From the IMG/VR virus record IMGVR_UViG_3300032086_001497, positions 1 through 44,615 of that record: a stretch of DNA of 44,615 nt, one strand, 5' to 3'. Shown here in pieces: positions 23,446-32,547 of the stretch (the stretch's first letter is position 1; each line of letters starts with the position of its first letter). The notes beneath the pieces are model-generated. The model was not told the origin of the DNA. It was given only the letters and a program-made list of their open reading frames with translations, and did not search any database. A program made the translations under genes and the position numbers. Source of the stretch: a virus.

Positions 23446-23474
23446 TTGACACACTGGTAAAAATGCTATATACT
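23446..23474 (+). promoter_or_regulatory. sigma70-type promoter of the plus-strand cassette
   Basis: A perfect TTGACA at 23446-23451, a 17-bp spacer and TATACT at 23469-23474 on the plus strand. The start near 23481 gives a leader of about 20 nt for the DUF4338-like gene. This gap (23409-23501) also contains the divergent late motif. Confidence 0.85.
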
Positions 23475-23501
23475 ATTCCTATTGTTTGAGAATTTATTTT
23501 T

Positions 23502-24632
23502 ATGATTTTATCCAAATCCGATGCTTACTACGCAGCAAATGTGTTCGAAGAGTTCTTTAGTAACTTCGAACGTATTGATGATTATATGCGTACTGTTAAA
23601 ATGGAACGCATGGAATCTTTTCCACATTCACTTCCAGGCATGGGCCCTGAGAGTGACCTTTTCAGTAACTTCAATATTCACCCGAACGATATGAACATTG
23701 GATTTTATGAATGTTCACAAGAAAAATTTATGCGTTACATGGAGATTACTACCTCGGCTCCTGTAGAGGCAAGTATCCCAGGCAAACAAATGTTATGGAT
23801 AGTAACTGAAAAAAATACTGACACTATTATCGGTATGATTCGTTTCGGTTCACCAACAATAAACTCTCGTCCACGCAACGAATGGTTGGGCGGTCCTCTT
23901 GATACAATGAATCCTGATGTGATGAAACGATTTAACAAATCTGTTATTATGGGTTTCAACATTGTACCTACACAACCGTTTGGGTTCAACTATCTTGGTG
24001 GTAAATTACTGGCAGCGATTTGTTGTTCTCACACTGTACGTGAAGCACTGAATAAAAAATACGATGCGAACATTTGTATGTTCGAAACAACTTCTTTGTA
24101 TGGTTCTACCAAAGCTGCCTCGCAGTATGATGGTATGAAACCACTACTAAGGTTTAACGGTCTGACAGACTCAAACTTCGCGCCATTGATAAATGATGAT
24201 AATTTTCGTAAGTTAAACGAATGGTTTAGAAAACGAAATGATGGTGAATCCTTGGTACCTGCTGATGCATCCTCTCGCAAGTTAAAGACCCAGACCAAGA
24301 TGGTAGGTATCATCAAAGCCTCTCTCAAACAATATGATGAAACTGCCTATGCGAAGTTCTGTCAGACCTTCTCTGATGCCAAAGGATTGACTGAAAAGAA
24401 GCGTTCTTTTTATTCAACCTACGGGTATGACAATGTGCCACAGTATCTCAACATGGAGACAGACACATTGGTTAAGAAGGATAACTTTGATCGCTTTGAA
24501 CTTGAGTCAGTCATTGACTGGTGGCGTAACAAGGCGGGCAAACGTTATGAGTCTCTGAAGTCAGACGGTAGACTGCGTTCCGTTGTGGAGACTTGGAATA
24601 CTAACGCAGAAGGCATAGACATCATAAGATGA
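23502..24632 (+). CDS. DUF4338-like (DruA-related, GNAT-like) phage protein
   Basis: A 376-aa protein on the strand opposite to almost all other genes. Residues about 98-220 follow DUF4338: MLWIVTEKNTDTIIGMIRFG, PRNEWLGGPL, NKSVIMGFNIVPTQPF, FNYLGGKLLAAI, FETTSLYGS and SQYDGMKPLLRFNGLTDS. DUF4338 is the domain of DruA from the Druantia defence system, and the fold may be GNAT-like; both links are from memory. The C-terminal 150 residues are helical and basic. It has its own consensus promoter. Molecular activity is unknown. A role in DNA modification, or in countering or excluding rivals, is only a hypothesis. Confidence 0.6.
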   Translation: MILSKSDAYYAANVFEEFFSNFERIDDYMRTVKMERMESFPHSLPGMGPESDLFSNFNIHPNDMNIGFYECSQEKFMRYMEITTSAPVEASIPGKQMLWIVTEKNTDTIIGMIRFGSPTINSRPRNEWLGGPLDTMNPDVMKRFNKSVIMGFNIVPTQPFGFNYLGGKLLAAICCSHTVREALNKKYDANICMFETTSLYGSTKAASQYDGMKPLLRFNGLTDSNFAPLINDDNFRKLNEWFRKRNDGESLVPADASSRKLKTQTKMVGIIKASLKQYDETAYAKFCQTFSDAKGLTEKKRSFYSTYGYDNVPQYLNMETDTLVKKDNFDRFELESVIDWWRNKAGKRYESLKSDGRLRSVVETWNTNAEGIDIIR

Positions 24633-24646
24633 CTATATACTAATAT

Positions 24647-24665
24647 GAGATACATGTTGTATCTC
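24647..24665 (+). other. Hairpin between the two plus-strand genes
   Basis: A 7-bp perfect stem GAGATAC/GTATCTC with loop ATGTT. No T-run follows, so it is not a simple terminator; it may stabilise or separate the two messages. The next gene has a strong AAGGAG site after it. Confidence 0.45.
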
Positions 24666-24692
24666 TACTAAAAATAATACAAGGAGTATTAT

Positions 24693-25682
24693 ATGCGTAA
24701 GAGCACTAAACATAGTGAAGTCTCAGGTGAGCTCGCTAACCTAAAGGGTACAGTCCGTATCCAAGACATTATCGATGCGATTCTCCGTATCGAAAACTTC
24801 AAGACCAAGACCCTAGCTGGTATGATCTCAAATGCAGTTTATGACCCTAAAGAAGTGGGTGTGGTTGCAATCGATGAGATTTGGGTTGACATGACGTATC
24901 AACGTATTGTCCGTTTGAAGAAACTCATCAACAAACTTCAAAAGATGAACGGGTTTGATCCATACTCAGCTGGAGTAGTGGACATCGCAATCCGGCCGTC
25001 CGGAAAGAAGTTTTGTTGGGACGGTCTCCGCCGTATTATCATGGCGGGTCTGTGTGGTTTGACTCACATCAAGACTTCACAGTTGGTACACAAACAGTTT
25101 ATGACTGACCTAGATTGCCAAAAAGAAGAAGCGCGTTACTTCAAGTCACGTAACGCTGATCAGGAGTCTATGAAAGCAGAAGAAATTTTTAAGTCTGAGG
25201 TTGTCTTTGGTGATCCGGATGCTCTAAAACTTTTGAACGTTTTCAAAAACTGTGAACTTGACGTAGAGGGACTAAACCCAATTGGAAAGTCTTTGGGTGG
25301 TTTTGTTGAAGTCAAGACCAATTATTTCCGAAAGGACGGTATACCCGAAGAGTACTTCATTGAGTCTTCTCGTATCATTCAAAAAGTTTATGATAGAGAA
25401 CCAACCGTTTCCGGTTATTTACTTACAGGTCTTGCATATCTTTTAATGAAGAACGAAGATGTCGATCATTCTTACAGTATTGATGAGATTGTAGAAAGTT
25501 TGGTAAATTTCAAACGTACCAATCCAAAACAAACTAATCTTATTAAGGGACGTTTGGCTGGCAATGCACGTGCAAGTATTGCATACTTAATTACTAGACG
25601 AGCATTAAATGATAATAATGGGTTGTTAAACTCTATAGGTCTTGATGATGAGACTATGGAAATAATCGATCAAGCTGCATAA
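24693..25682 (+). CDS. ParB/sulfiredoxin-fold phage protein
   Basis: A 329-aa protein, second gene of the plus-strand cassette, with a strong AAGGAG site. Residues about 55-130 resemble the ParB/Srx fold: VVAIDEIWVDMTYQR, then a helix, VVDIAIRP, and WDGLRRIIMAGLCG at 109-122, the counterpart of the DGxHR motif that contacts phosphate or DNA. The rest is mainly helical. Such domains occur in phage DNA-processing and base-modification loci as NTPase or nuclease-like enzymes. No classical HTH of chromosomal ParB is apparent. The function is not known. It ends just before a bidirectional terminator. Confidence 0.65.
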   Translation: MRKSTKHSEVSGELANLKGTVRIQDIIDAILRIENFKTKTLAGMISNAVYDPKEVGVVAIDEIWVDMTYQRIVRLKKLINKLQKMNGFDPYSAGVVDIAIRPSGKKFCWDGLRRIIMAGLCGLTHIKTSQLVHKQFMTDLDCQKEEARYFKSRNADQESMKAEEIFKSEVVFGDPDALKLLNVFKNCELDVEGLNPIGKSLGGFVEVKTNYFRKDGIPEEYFIESSRIIQKVYDREPTVSGYLLTGLAYLLMKNEDVDHSYSIDEIVESLVNFKRTNPKQTNLIKGRLAGNARASIAYLITRRALNDNNGLLNSIGLDDETMEIIDQAA

Positions 25683-25710
25683 AAAAAGGGGCACCGAAGT
25701 GCCCCAAATT
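25681..25710. terminator. Bidirectional intrinsic terminator between ParB-like gene and gp23
   Basis: A 7-bp GC-rich stem GGGGCAC/GTGCCCC at 25688-25705 with a CGAA/TTCG tetraloop. On the minus strand it is followed at once by seven Ts, ending the gp23 message. On the plus strand AAATTTTT follows, ending the cassette message. The plus-strand stop codon lies within the A-run. Confidence 0.9.
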
Positions 25711-25732
25711 TTTATAACTATCGTTATTTTTA

Positions 25733-27097
25733 TTAGTCGAGGATGTTATCCACGCGGAAAATACGATAGTACTGGTTAGCACGTACTGTGTTAGCCAAGT
25801 CACTCTGAGGTGAACCTGTACCAGCATATGGGTTAGCGATCATGCCGTAACGAGTCTTGAACCCGATACGTGGTTGGAAGTCATTCTCACCAACCGCACG
25901 TACCATCTGGAGAGGAACGTATGGGCAGTAGAAAACGCCTGAGTCGTAAGGATTCGTACCCTTATAACCTACAGTCACGTAGTCTGTGTCAGCATATGGG
26001 TCGATGTAAACACGTGTACGACCATTCAATACACCAGCAAACGTGTTGCCTGTGTCATCTACTTGAAGGTTAGTAGAAAGAGCAGGTGAGTAATCAAGCA
26101 TACCAGCAGCAGCGAGAGCAGTAGCAACATCTGAAGAACAGATTACTACGTTACCCTTACCACGACGAGTGTCCTTAGCAATTACGTTACACTCACGCTC
26201 GATCTGTACCAACATACCCTTGAACTTCTCAACTGACCAACGACCATCAGCGTCCGTAGACAAGTCGAAGATACCCTTAGTAGTCATGTTAGATTGAAGA
26301 GCACCAATCTTAGCTTGAGAGTTGATAGTACGGATAACTTCACGGTTGATTTCCGCAAGAATTTCCGTAGACAGAATGTTAGCAAGTTCTGTCTCAGCGT
26401 CAAGACCATGAATAGCCTTGAGGTCTTGAGCGAGTTCAAGCGTATATTCTGCTTTCAAAGCACGTGATACCGCAGTAACCGTTGCCTTCTCGATGGTGAA
26501 ACCCATTTCATGGAAAGAGTTACCACCAGTAGTACCAAGAGCTTCAGCAGTAGCAGTTGACATACCACGGCCGATATCAACAGTAGTTGTTTCGTCAGCA
26601 ATAGAAGAGTCACCAGCGCCTGGGTTAGTATTAGTTACACCTTTAAGACCTGAAGGACCACGAGTGTCAGCCAAGTCAGTTGAAGAGTCACCAGAATATG
26701 GAGTTGGTGCTTCGTTGAACAGAGCTTCTGTATCAACAGCACCAGCACCAGCATTAGGTCCAGTCTTAAAACGTGACTTCATAGCGAAGATAAGACCAGT
26801 AGGACCAGTCATAGGCTGAACGCCACAAACGTCATATGCCATCAAGTTAGGCATAGCACGACGAACGAGGGCGATAAGGATGGGGTCCCAGTTTGCACCA
26901 CTTGAACCAGCAGCTTGGGTTACAGAAGTGTTTGTGTTTACTTCGTTAAGTTGAGCTTGTTCCATGAACGCCTTCTCTTGGTTTTCCAAGATAGCAGCAG
27001 TTACAGCACGACGATGAGAATCTTTGATCTCACCCGCTGACTCTTCATTCAGAACTGGAGCCCACTTCTCAACGAGTCTATCGTAAGAAATTTCCAT
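25733..27097 (-). CDS. 23: Major capsid protein gp23
   Basis: Forms the hexameric shell of the head, 454 aa (T4 gp23 is 521). Family blocks include VRRAMPNLMAYDVCGVQPMT near 82-101, TGLIFAMKSRF, MGFTIEKATVTAVSRALKAEY and YTLELAQDLKAIHGLDAE in the middle, and VGENDFQPRIGFKTRYGM with NPYAG near the C terminus. It is cleaved in T4 by the gp21 protease, encoded downstream in the same module. A strong AAGGAG site precedes the ATG. The gene ends before a strong terminator, as expected for the most abundant late product. Confidence 0.98.
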   Translation of the reverse strand: MEISYDRLVEKWAPVLNEESAGEIKDSHRRAVTAAILENQEKAFMEQAQLNEVNTNTSVTQAAGSSGANWDPILIALVRRAMPNLMAYDVCGVQPMTGPTGLIFAMKSRFKTGPNAGAGAVDTEALFNEAPTPYSGDSSTDLADTRGPSGLKGVTNTNPGAGDSSIADETTTVDIGRGMSTATAEALGTTGGNSFHEMGFTIEKATVTAVSRALKAEYTLELAQDLKAIHGLDAETELANILSTEILAEINREVIRTINSQAKIGALQSNMTTKGIFDLSTDADGRWSVEKFKGMLVQIERECNVIAKDTRRGKGNVVICSSDVATALAAAGMLDYSPALSTNLQVDDTGNTFAGVLNGRTRVYIDPYADTDYVTVGYKGTNPYDSGVFYCPYVPLQMVRAVGENDFQPRIGFKTRYGMIANPYAGTGSPQSDLANTVRANQYYRIFRVDNILD

Positions 27098-27115
27098 TTA
27101 AATACTCCTTAAATG

Positions 27116-28135
27116 TTACTTTTTAGTTCTTTTGATTGCATTGAGATACATATCCATAGTAGAATTAGATTCAACTGTGGCATCCGTATCCCAATCTTCT
27201 TCGATTACTTCTTCGGTTGAAGTTACTTCTTTCTTGAAGTAAGACTCTTTCACAGTTTTAACTTTTTCTGTGAATGACTCTTCGTCTTCAAAGTCGAGAG
27301 AAGAAACCAAAGAACGTAATTTTTCTACTTGCGTGTCTGCAAGGTCACGAGCGCTTTCACGGATAACCGTTTCACGCTGGTACTCTTCCAACTTCTCACG
27401 CATTTCTAATACTGAACCAGTTTGGTCGTTGAGTTTTTCTTCCAACTCTTCCACTGATGCAGCGAGTTCATCAACAAGGTCTACCTTAGACTCAGGTACT
27501 TCGATGTAAGACTCAACGAACAACTCTTTCAAGTTATTCATGAAACCTTCAGCAATCTCAGTACGGAGACCAGACTCGACAGCGAGTTTGTTCTCTTCCA
27601 TCCAAGTTTCAACCACATAGTTGAGGTAGTTATCAACCTTCTCAACGAGGTCTTCACGCGTTGCGTTCAGTTCTTCGTCAAGACGAGATTGATATTCATC
27701 TTCCAAACGTTCTACTTCTTCAGTAAGTTTGGAACGAATAGCAGTTTCGAAGATTACAGCAGTTTTCGCTTTGAATTCATCTGACAATGTTGCCTCTGAT
27801 TCAACCAATGCCTTGAGTTCATCAGTAACAGAAAATTCTGGCAACTCAACCGCTTCGCCTTCTTCTTCTGACATTTCAACTTCTTCCTGCATTTTTGCGT
27901 ACATAGCTTGAAGTTCATGCTTTTTCATAGCATGCATCTTGCCGTACATTGCGTTGATCATACCTGCTTTAGTCTTCGGAGCAGCGGCTTGCTTAGTAGC
28001 ATCGCCAGCCTTATCTACTGAATCTACTGAGTCTTTCTCAGCACCTTCAGGATCGTGACCTTTCGCTTCCTCGATTTGGTCCTCAGACGCCTCAGGAAGT
28101 TCAACATCATCAATCATGTTTTCTTGATCAGACAT
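27116..28135 (-). CDS. 22: Prohead core scaffold protein gp22
   Basis: Internal scaffold of the prohead, 339 aa, very acidic and mostly alpha-helical (T4 gp22 is 269). The N terminus is Asp- and Glu-rich. TKAGMINAMYGKMHAMKKHELQ near 56-77 is a marine-phage gp22 hallmark. The centre (about 100-290) shows long charged helices with coiled-coil character, and the C terminus ends MDMYLNAIKRTKK. It is removed by gp21 during maturation. Gene order gp21-gp22-gp23 supports it. Confidence 0.93.
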   Translation of the reverse strand: MSDQENMIDDVELPEASEDQIEEAKGHDPEGAEKDSVDSVDKAGDATKQAAAPKTKAGMINAMYGKMHAMKKHELQAMYAKMQEEVEMSEEEGEAVELPEFSVTDELKALVESEATLSDEFKAKTAVIFETAIRSKLTEEVERLEDEYQSRLDEELNATREDLVEKVDNYLNYVVETWMEENKLAVESGLRTEIAEGFMNNLKELFVESYIEVPESKVDLVDELAASVEELEEKLNDQTGSVLEMREKLEEYQRETVIRESARDLADTQVEKLRSLVSSLDFEDEESFTEKVKTVKESYFKKEVTSTEEVIEEDWDTDATVESNSTMDMYLNAIKRTKK

Positions 28136-28138
28136 GTT

Positions 28139-28804
28139 TTACTCCTTAAAGTTTGTTTTGAGTAACGAGAGGAAATTTTTAAACTCACGAACCTGAGTCT
28201 CGTAGAGATCAGTACGTGGAGCCTTTTTAATTTCTGTCTCCATTTTTTCAATTTCTTGAGGTTGAATGATACCATTGTTCCACACCCAATCAACACCTTC
28301 CATGATGCCGTTAACAAACGCACCAGGCGCTGAAGGGTCTTGAACAATATCTACTGTGTTAAGAAGAAAATCTTCTTTCACATACATTGTGCCATTCCTG
28401 TTCTCAAGACTACCCATACCACGAGTTGAAACACCTAGTTTGACTCCCCCATCGAGTAGACCTTTAACAATCTGACCATTAGGAGTATCAAGAATAGATG
28501 CTTTTCCTACCACATTATTACCTTCCCATTGAAGGTCTGTAATGAGGTGAGAAACTTTATCTAGGTTAACTGTTGGGCCTTCAGGATGATTCAATTCACC
28601 AACTGACCTTTTTTGTTTAACCTGTTCATTTACGTACTTATCTACCGCCTTTTCCATAATGGTTTTAGGATAGATACGTCCGTTTCGATTCTTTTGTTCT
28701 GCTTGTGCGAACACGCCTTCAATGACATATGACTTACCGCCACCTTCTTTCGCTTCAGTGATAACGGTTAAATCTTGTTCTACATATTCGGCAATAAGTT
28801 TCAT
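28139..28804 (-). CDS. 21: Prohead core protease gp21
   Basis: Serine protease that digests the scaffold and trims gp23, 221 aa (T4 gp21 is 212). Catalytic candidates are H73 in VGELNHPEG and S126 in KLGVSTRGMG; an acidic third residue may lie in FLLNTVDIVQDPSAPGA. KNRNGRIYPK at 38-47 is a further conserved block. Its product is probably autoprocessed. It is encoded just before gp22 in the late operon. Confidence 0.95.
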   Translation of the reverse strand: MKLIAEYVEQDLTVITEAKEGGGKSYVIEGVFAQAEQKNRNGRIYPKTIMEKAVDKYVNEQVKQKRSVGELNHPEGPTVNLDKVSHLITDLQWEGNNVVGKASILDTPNGQIVKGLLDGGVKLGVSTRGMGSLENRNGTMYVKEDFLLNTVDIVQDPSAPGAFVNGIMEGVDWVWNNGIIQPQEIEKMETEIKKAPRTDLYETQVREFKNFLSLLKTNFKE

Positions 28805-28807
28805 TGG

Positions 28808-29017
28808 TTACATTTCCTTTGCAAATGTGACACCCATCTTCTCAGCTTCTTTCTGAGAACGATAAGTGTCTAATTTTTCGCCGTCAATATAAACGGTGAA
28901 ACCCTTTGTATTTTTGTGCACCATAACGTGCACCTTACCTACCTTTTTATCGAACACATGTTCGCCAGGTGGCATTTTTTTCTTAGAGGCTTCTCTAATT
29001 TCTTTAAAATTTTTCAT
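28808..29017 (-). CDS. Small basic head-module protein, 69 aa
   Basis: Begins MKNFKEIREASKKKMPPGEHV, then FDKKVGKVHVMVHKNTKGFTVYIDG, and a C-terminal helix with EAEKMGVTFAKEM. The MKxFKEIREA start recurs in T4-like head and core genes. The position between a gp67-like gene and gp21 is where T4 has gp68, but similarity cannot be confirmed by eye. A late promoter ends only seven bases before its ATG. Confidence 0.6.
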   Translation of the reverse strand: MKNFKEIREASKKKMPPGEHVFDKKVGKVHVMVHKNTKGFTVYIDGEKLDTYRSQKEAEKMGVTFAKEM

Positions 29018-29023
29018 AATTAT

Positions 29024-29031
29024 TATTTATA
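29024..29031 (-). promoter_or_regulatory. T4-type late promoter
   Basis: An exact TATAAATA on the minus strand in the 19-bp gap before the 69-aa gene. With the T4 spacing the start would fall at about the ATG of that gene, so it may produce a near-leaderless message or chiefly serve gp21 and gp22 downstream. Confidence 0.6.
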
Positions 29032-29036
29032 AAAAA

Positions 29037-29378
29037 TTAATTTTCTGGTTCTTCTTCTGTTTCTAAATACTCTTCTTCATCTGTCTCAAGAGCATCTAGT
29101 TCTGTCTCGAACTCGTCATCACTAATATCGATATCGAGTTCACCATCTTCTTCTTCCGCCTCGGCAGTTTCCGGTTCGTTATTAAATACCGATTGTGCCA
29201 GAGAAACTTTACGCTGGTCTAATGCAGTACTTAAACGGTCACCAATCAGATCATTAAAAGATTTTTCTGCATCTAAGTGATTTTCTTTTTCGATAGCTGC
29301 CAACAAATCAGCAATACGATTGTTCGGTTCAATCGGGTCTGCTTCTACTTGTGCTACCATTACATCATCATCTGCCAT
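29037..29378 (-). CDS. Prohead core protein, gp67-like
   Basis: A 113-aa acidic protein with a helical middle (NNRIADLLAAIEKENHLDA then FNDLIGDRLSTALDQRKVSL) and a long Glu/Asp tail ending EEPEN. This matches the layout of gp67-type internal core proteins of marine T4-like phages: an F-N-x-L-I-x-D helix with ALDxxK, followed by QSVF. It would sit in the prohead core and be cleaved by gp21. The gene lies just before the 69-aa gene and gp21. Confidence 0.7.
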   Translation of the reverse strand: MADDDVMVAQVEADPIEPNNRIADLLAAIEKENHLDAEKSFNDLIGDRLSTALDQRKVSLAQSVFNNEPETAEAEEEDGELDIDISDDEFETELDALETDEEEYLETEEEPEN

Positions 29379-29389
29379 AATTCAAACTC

Positions 29390-30013
29390 CTATTTGAGTG
29401 CCAAAAATTCACCTTTCTTCAAGGTGTTATCAACTTTAGTATCTACTACTGTTAAATCACTATCTATGTCTTTCACTAACTGTCCATATGTACTTGCACC
29501 AGTGTTCGGTGTAGTCGATCTAGCCCAAACATACGCAGCAATATTTTCATAATCCGCTTGAGTAATAGCTGCACTTGCAACTAACTGGTCTACCAAGTTA
29601 GAACGTGTCAAGTTAACTGATACACCTTCTGCAAACAAGAATGGGTTACCACCCGCTTCTCTTGTATAAATGTTTCCGTTTACCGTAAGAATATACGGAT
29701 TCTTACTCGCAAATGGTTGTATTCTCCATCCATTCTCTAGGAAGAATGTCGAACCAACGTTCAACGTATCGTTCAACGGTTCACCACCGATAGCACTAAT
29801 TGCTTCTAGTTGCCAAGATGGTAATGGATATTCTGGTGAATTTAGTACCCATTCTTTCCATGCAGAATATATGTCAATCTTTACATCAAGTACTGTAACA
29901 CCTTCGTTTACATATATGATTTTTGCAAAAGCATCAAACGCAACCTTTTGATTAGGAAACAGATTAGGATCCCAATTCCAATTATTACCATATTGGTGAT
30001 GAATAAATGCCAT
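29390..30013 (-). CDS. Putative structural protein, 207 aa
   Basis: No named family recognised. TVLDVKIDIYSAWKEWVLN near 40-58, then GGEPLNDT and TFFLENGWRIQPF near 88-101, form a pattern often met in phage virion proteins of the fibre region. Residues 105-135 are beta-rich (YILTVNGNIY). The C terminus is helical (YGQLVKDIDSDLTVVDTKV). The ATG overlaps the stop of the 827-aa gene (TAATG), so they are made together. An adaptor or neck/fibre role is inferred. Confidence 0.6.
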   Translation of the reverse strand: MAFIHHQYGNNWNWDPNLFPNQKVAFDAFAKIIYVNEGVTVLDVKIDIYSAWKEWVLNSPEYPLPSWQLEAISAIGGEPLNDTLNVGSTFFLENGWRIQPFASKNPYILTVNGNIYTREAGGNPFLFAEGVSVNLTRSNLVDQLVASAAITQADYENIAAYVWARSTTPNTGASTYGQLVKDIDSDLTVVDTKVDNTLKKGEFLALK

Positions 30014-32496
30014 TACTGACTAAGTTCTTTCCACACAACATTGAATGTGATATAAGTTCGATCAGGTGCAGATGGTTGTGATCCGCCTGGCTGGAACCCA
30101 AGATCGTCTCCACCGATTGGATTGTACATAAACGTCCAAACAGGAGCAGATGGTGGTTCTGCTTCGAGCGCACCTTCGTCTGCCAAATTGTATGCTGGAT
30201 TACTCCAACCCGAAGAACTGTATGCATTCAAAGATGTCTTGTAATCTAACGGATATGCATTAACACCGTTCCTTCTAACAGAGCTCAACGTGGTACTCAA
30301 CAATGTTGCTCCGGAACTATTCTTAACTGTGAATGCAGTACCACCCGCAAGATCTGAGTCCAACAAGGCATTGTTTCTACCTTCAAGGAATATTTGACCC
30401 GCATCTGAATCATAGTCGAGAACCAGTGCACTTCCCGCACCAGCAACTTGTGCACTGTCTTGACCACTTGGCGAAAGATTGTTAATCCCCACTGGAATAG
30501 TAGAAGGCGTGAAATTAATAATTCGAGTATTACGGTCATCTTCGAGCAATGACACGCCACCCGCATCACTGTCGTACAACCAAGCATCGTTACTTGACAA
30601 GAAAGACAAATAGAAGTTTTTGTTCAGTAATGTTTCGGGGCCATTGGTATCTGTAATGTCCTTGAACGTAATTAATTGTTTGTCTTCGAAGTAGTGAACA
30701 TTCCCGCCTCGTTCTGGATCTTGACCAACCTGTATTTCAACACGTTGTACGCCACGACTATACCGATCTGTTTGACCAAAAATATCTTGCAGAGGTTGTT
30801 TGCGTCTTGAAAGTCCTACTTCTGTGTTAGGTCTTACTGCGCCCCATTGAATACCGTCAAACAATTTTTCTAAGTTGACATCAAGTACACCATTCCGAAT
30901 TGGTGCTCGTATAATTTCTGGGCCGTGACCAATGTGATGCCCTTTGGCATTGTATACAGAACGAATACCATCTACGCTGGTAACTGCATCACCATCTCTT
31001 TGTATCGTAGCGTAACTGGGTGTTTCCCATTTCTCTCCTCGAAGAATACACTTCAAGAACACACGCAACTCTCCATCTGGGAAAGTCCCGTCTTCGTTAA
31101 AACAATTGAGACGAATTTGTTCTGGTGCATACAGAGAGTGGTTATCTTGTCCGGCGGCAGGAAAACCAGCAGGGTATTCAGCAACGGGACGCATTGAGGT
31201 GAGGTAATAAACACCCTGCGTATATGGAACACCCGCAGTAGTTACTTTGTTATCAATCATGAATACTTCATCAATAGACCCCGGCTTTCCCAATTCTTGA
31301 ACGGGGTCAGTTCCCGCATCTGTCCAAACACCAGCACCTAACGCATAAAAATAATCAGCACTATCTTCTGTCGGCGCAGACGTTCTCTTAGTTGCCCAAC
31401 AAATAGGTCTTGCATTCAACCCGATAGCATTTGTTTGCCATCCGATGTCGGTTCGATTACTCATATCCATTTCATGACAGATGATTCGTTCACCGTTGAT
31501 GATAATACCCCAACGAATAGAACCCCCGCCTAAACTTTGATAATCGTAGAAATACTGGTTTGCCGTTGTGACATCAAGGGTTACGCCTGATCTGTTCCCG
31601 CCGCCACCACTACCGTCCAAACGATCACCATTCCAGTTTGACTGTGGTATGACTGTTTCGGTTTGAGTACCGTCAAAAGTTCTACGATGTACGACAGAGA
31701 GACCTGACCCAGTGAGACGGAACATAAACCCGTCAGTTGCATCAAATGGACCCCAGTTTCTCACACAGGTTGCTTTACCAGTATCAGGAATCATGGTTCC
31801 CATAATAACGAAGATACCAGAACCAAACGTTAACGGGTGATAAAGGTGTGAGGTGTTTGTTGCAAGGTCACCAGAAGCGCCATTGCCAAGATTACCTTCT
31901 AAACCAAGACGTATCCATTTCTTACCTGAGTCCCATACAGCAGTGCCAGAACCCAAGAGAGAGTTTGCAAATTGTGAGGGCATTGCATCAACGTCGAAAA
32001 CATAATTAGCAAGAACCCTTGAGTCAGCAATACGCAGCTGACCATATGCCGCAAGTTCTGGTTGTCCTTCTGAGAATCTAATGTTTGCCGCACCGAAACG
32101 GTCAATCTCTAATCCGTACTCTGGGTTGTCGTACCCCATAATGTGGGTAGTTGGTACGTATACGTCATATGCTTCTTTTACTTTACAAATGTTTGTACCA
32201 TCATAAGAAATGGTTTCACCAGCGGCAGGAACTGCATTTTCAAACTTTGCAGTTTTATTATAGTGAACCGCAAGAATACCAGTACCATCACCTTTATCAT
32301 AAACGCCGTGTACGTGCACGTCACCACCTTGAAAATTGGTAATGTCGTATCTTTCGCCGATTTTCCAAACGTGATCAGTATCTCCACCTTGTGCATCTAA
32401 TTTCTGCTCGAATTCGATCTCAGCAGTGTGTATCATGTACAGACGATCGCCAGTGCTCTCTGGTGGTATTCTTGTATATCGTTTTTCACCTGCCAT
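30013..32496 (-). CDS. Large virion or fibre-associated protein, 827 aa
   Basis: Not matched to a named family. The N terminus (MAGEKRYTRIPPESTGDRLY) resembles fibre-region proteins that attach to the baseplate or head. The middle is Gly- and aromatic-rich (GSGIFVIMGTMIPDTG, LNARPICWATKRT), as in beta-sandwich lectin-like domains. The later part has repeated DSDAG/YDSDAG segments (near 625, 680 and 700). The C-terminal sheet ends TYITFNVVWKELSQ. A late promoter lies 37 bases upstream. A receptor- or glycan-binding role is likely but inferred. Confidence 0.65.
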   Translation of the reverse strand: MAGEKRYTRIPPESTGDRLYMIHTAEIEFEQKLDAQGGDTDHVWKIGERYDITNFQGGDVHVHGVYDKGDGTGILAVHYNKTAKFENAVPAAGETISYDGTNICKVKEAYDVYVPTTHIMGYDNPEYGLEIDRFGAANIRFSEGQPELAAYGQLRIADSRVLANYVFDVDAMPSQFANSLLGSGTAVWDSGKKWIRLGLEGNLGNGASGDLATNTSHLYHPLTFGSGIFVIMGTMIPDTGKATCVRNWGPFDATDGFMFRLTGSGLSVVHRRTFDGTQTETVIPQSNWNGDRLDGSGGGGNRSGVTLDVTTANQYFYDYQSLGGGSIRWGIIINGERIICHEMDMSNRTDIGWQTNAIGLNARPICWATKRTSAPTEDSADYFYALGAGVWTDAGTDPVQELGKPGSIDEVFMIDNKVTTAGVPYTQGVYYLTSMRPVAEYPAGFPAAGQDNHSLYAPEQIRLNCFNEDGTFPDGELRVFLKCILRGEKWETPSYATIQRDGDAVTSVDGIRSVYNAKGHHIGHGPEIIRAPIRNGVLDVNLEKLFDGIQWGAVRPNTEVGLSRRKQPLQDIFGQTDRYSRGVQRVEIQVGQDPERGGNVHYFEDKQLITFKDITDTNGPETLLNKNFYLSFLSSNDAWLYDSDAGGVSLLEDDRNTRIINFTPSTIPVGINNLSPSGQDSAQVAGAGSALVLDYDSDAGQIFLEGRNNALLDSDLAGGTAFTVKNSSGATLLSTTLSSVRRNGVNAYPLDYKTSLNAYSSSGWSNPAYNLADEGALEAEPPSAPVWTFMYNPIGGDDLGFQPGGSQPSAPDRTYITFNVVWKELSQ

Positions 32497-32532
32497 TTAT
32501 TGCTCCAAAAAAATTCTTGCGTTAATACTCTT

Positions 32533-32540
32533 TATTTATA
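32533..32540 (-). promoter_or_regulatory. T4-type late promoter
   Basis: An exact TATAAATA on the minus strand in the 51-bp gap upstream of the 827-aa virion gene, 37 bases before its ATG. Confidence 0.8.
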
Positions 32541-32547
32541 AGTTTTT

